The position numbers were made by a program, and so were the translations under genes. This document shows, one piece after another, positions 52,176 through 53,721 of a stretch of DNA of 53,721 nt. Positions within the stretch are counted from its first letter, which is position 1, and each line of letters starts with the position of its first letter. Below the pieces are notes generated by a model. That model did not search any database, was not told the origin of the DNA, and worked only from the letters and a program-made list of their open reading frames with translations. Source of the DNA: an uncultured Coriobacteriaceae bacterium (GTDB lineage: Bacteria; Actinomycetota; Coriobacteriia; Coriobacteriales; Atopobiaceae); NCBI GenBank assembly GCA_900543875.1, contig UQSV01000004.1:1-53721 (forward strand). The letters run 5' to 3'.

Positions 52176-53721
52176 CTATTCGGAGAGGCTGGCCTCGCTC
52201 AGCAGCGGCAGGATCTGCGGGCTCACCGTGAGCTCGACCACGCGCTTGTCGGTGCAACGGGCGAGCGAGCGGTAGTTGAGCGGCGTGTAGGGCACGAGGT
52301 CTGCCACGTAGTCGTCGACGGCCTGCATCGCGGCCACGCGCTCGTCGTGGTCGGCCGTGGCGCGGGCGGTCACGATGAGCTCCTCGTACTTATCGTCCGC
52401 AAAGTGGCTCACGTTGTCGCCGTTGCCCTTGTGGAACAGCGGGTAGAGGTAGTTGTCGGCGATGGGGTAGTCCGCATACCACGCGCGGGCGCCCACCGAG
52501 TAGGTGCCGTCGAGGTAGGACTGGTACATCGCGGCGTACTCGACCTTGTCGATCTCGACGTCGAGACCAAGCTTCTGCCAGTCGGCCTGGATGGCCTGGT
52601 ACTCGTCCTGCGTGTTAGCGGCGTTGGTCATGAGCTTGAACGACAGGTTGCGCTTGCCGTCGGCGTCGGCGACATATCCCGCCTCGTCGAGCAGCTGCGC
52701 GGCCTGGTCGGGGTCGTAGGCGGCCCACTTCCAGGCGCCCTCGCGGTAGCCGTCGATGGCCTCGGGGACGATGTCGTCTGCCGGCTTGGCCGAGCCCTCG
52801 TAGATGGCGTCGCAGATGGCCTGACGGTTGATGGCCAGTGACAGGGCGCGGCGCACGCGCACGTCGCCCATCACGGGGTCGTCGACGTTGAACGAGAGGA
52901 ACTGCGTGTAGAGCATCGTGCCGCCTAGGAACTGGCTGCCGGGCGTGGCGGTGTAGCCGTCGGCCGACTCGCCGTAGCTCTCCTTGGCCTGCTTGGTGGC
53001 GTTGATGGGCACGAGCGAGCAGTCGAGCGAGCCCGCGTCGAGCTCCTTGTAGGCGGTGTTGGAGTCGCGGTAGATCGCGAAGCGCACGCCGTCGACCTTG
53101 GGCGCGTCTCCATTCGTGTAGTCCTCGAAGCGCTCGGCCTCGACGTACTGGCCGTCGACCCAGCTGCCCTTCATCTTGAAGGGGCCGTTGCCCACGGGCG
53201 CCAGGGCAAAGTCCTTGTAGCCGTTGCCCGAACCCTGGCCCTCGGGAATGGGCGAGAGGACCGGCGCCGCGCAGACGTAGTCGAAGTCTGCGTAGGGCTG
53301 CTCGAGCTCAACCACCAAAGTGTAGTCGTCGGGGCAGGTGAGGCCTGTGAGCTCAGTGGCGGTACCTGCGGTGACGTCCTCGTAGCCCTTCACCATCGAC
53401 AGGTGGTAAGAGACGTTGGAGGGCTGGTCAGACGTGGCCGGGTTGCACAGGCGGTTCCAGGCGTACTTAAACGACTTGGCCGTGACCTCGGAGCCGTCGT
53501 GAAACTTGGTGCCCTTGCGCACGTGGAAGGTCCAGACGGTGTCGTCGTCGTTGTGCTCGTGGCTCTCGGCAACGAGGTCCTCGAGCTCGCCGGTCTTGAA
53601 GTTGTAGTAGGTGAGGGCGTCAAAGAGGTTGAACGCCACGGCCACGGCGTTCTCGTCCTCGAGGGTGTAGGGCTCGATGCCCGTGGGATTCTCGATGTGG
53701 TAGGAGAGCGTGCCGCCCGCG
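52176..53721 (-). CDS. Oligopeptide ABC transporter substrate-binding protein, C-terminal part
   Basis: The reading frame is open to the window edge; at least 514 codons are present and the N-terminus (signal peptide and lipobox) is outside. It shows the solute-binding family 5 (OppA/DppA) motifs: NLFDALTYYNFKTGELED, the strand VWTFHVRKGTKFHDGSEVTA, VMGDVRVRRALSLAINRQAI, DDIVPEAIDGY, and the C-terminal RAWYADYPIADNYLYPLF. It captures peptides outside the membrane and delivers them to an Opp/Dpp permease whose genes are probably upstream on this strand. A Glu/Ala-rich end (EASLSE) closes the protein. Confidence 0.93.
   Translation of the reverse strand, partial: AGGTLSYHIENPTGIEPYTLEDENAVAVAFNLFDALTYYNFKTGELEDLVAESHEHNDDDTVWTFHVRKGTKFHDGSEVTAKSFKYAWNRLCNPATSDQPSNVSYHLSMVKGYEDVTAGTATELTGLTCPDDYTLVVELEQPYADFDYVCAAPVLSPIPEGQGSGNGYKDFALAPVGNGPFKMKGSWVDGQYVEAERFEDYTNGDAPKVDGVRFAIYRDSNTAYKELDAGSLDCSLVPINATKQAKESYGESADGYTATPGSQFLGGTMLYTQFLSFNVDDPVMGDVRVRRALSLAINRQAICDAIYEGSAKPADDIVPEAIDGYREGAWKWAAYDPDQAAQLLDEAGYVADADGKRNLSFKLMTNAANTQDEYQAIQADWQKLGLDVEIDKVEYAAMYQSYLDGTYSVGARAWYADYPIADNYLYPLFHKGNGDNVSHFADDKYEELIVTARATADHDERVAAMQAVDDYVADLVPYTPLNYRSLARCTDKRVVELTVSPQILPLLSEASLSE

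Overview
The window is G+C-rich (about 65% in most coding rows I counted by hand) and densely coding, with GTG/TTG starts, strong purine-rich ribosome binding sites and many ATGA-type overlaps. The gene set (heterodimeric MarR-linked ABC exporter, pstS-C-A-B-B-phoU with a two-component system, metG, ruvCAB, arginine deiminase pathway, carAB, ilvE) and the many short palindromic intergenic repeats suggest an actinobacterium of the class Coriobacteriia, probably an Olsenella/Atopobiaceae-like gut or oral anaerobe. The taxon is an inference from gene content and style; no rRNA or tRNA gene is present to confirm it.

Layout. 1-3.2 kb (minus): MarR-type regulator and two ABC exporter half-transporters, the last cut by the window edge. 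3.3-4.1 kb: repeat-rich intergenic region ending in a six-copy, helically phased GTAA/GTCA array that looks like a Pho box. 4.1-11.6 kb: phosphate regulon, pstS, pstC, pstA, two pstB, phoU, a PhoB/PhoP-type response regulator and a PhoR-type kinase. 11.7-15.1 kb: metG, a 134-bp inverted-repeat element and a restriction-endonuclease-like protein. 15.6-21.8 kb: GNAT acetyltransferase, DUF3267 membrane metalloprotease-like protein, a NAD synthetase homologue that has lost the catalytic motifs of both domains, and ruvC-ruvA-ruvB. 22.0-25.0 kb: small helical protein, arcA and arcB. 25.6-29.5 kb: SDR oxidoreductase, DegV protein, 2-keto-3-deoxygluconate permease, metallophosphoesterase.

29.6-41.3 kb is the accessory region. 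It is bracketed by two directly repeated copies of a 93-94 bp element with terminal inverted repeats. Inside are a 33-codon membrane ORF, a SNF2-like helicase with a PLD-like N-terminus, a DUF4391 protein, a Type III methyltransferase (Mod), a low-GC membrane-anchored coiled-coil protein, a Type III restriction subunit (Res), an HTH regulator and a 76-aa protein. The mod gene is interrupted near its start by a run of eight G. Adding one G or losing two restores a normal 650-aa or 648-aa Mod, so this looks like an on/off phase-variable Type III system caught in the off state (or a sequencing error). The target-recognition part of Mod and the following gene are much lower in GC, as expected for exchanged segments.

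41.3-44.9 kb is decayed: a possible structured RNA, HTH and DedA-like remnants, intact genes for two acetyltransferases and an NlpC/P60-like hydrolase, and a head-to-head array of 52-bp palindromic units. 45.0-49.5 kb: carA and carB, then ilvE, an isoaspartyl peptidase flanked by matching repeat units, and the C-terminal part of an oligopeptide-binding protein on the minus strand.

Functional links: arcA/arcB (arginine catabolism to carbamoyl phosphate) and carAB (carbamoyl phosphate synthesis) are both present, and the PhoR/PhoB pair probably drives the pst promoter through the phased array. The helicase, DUF4391, mod, coiled-coil and res genes are packed with 1-nt overlaps or 0-5 nt gaps and are probably one transcription unit.
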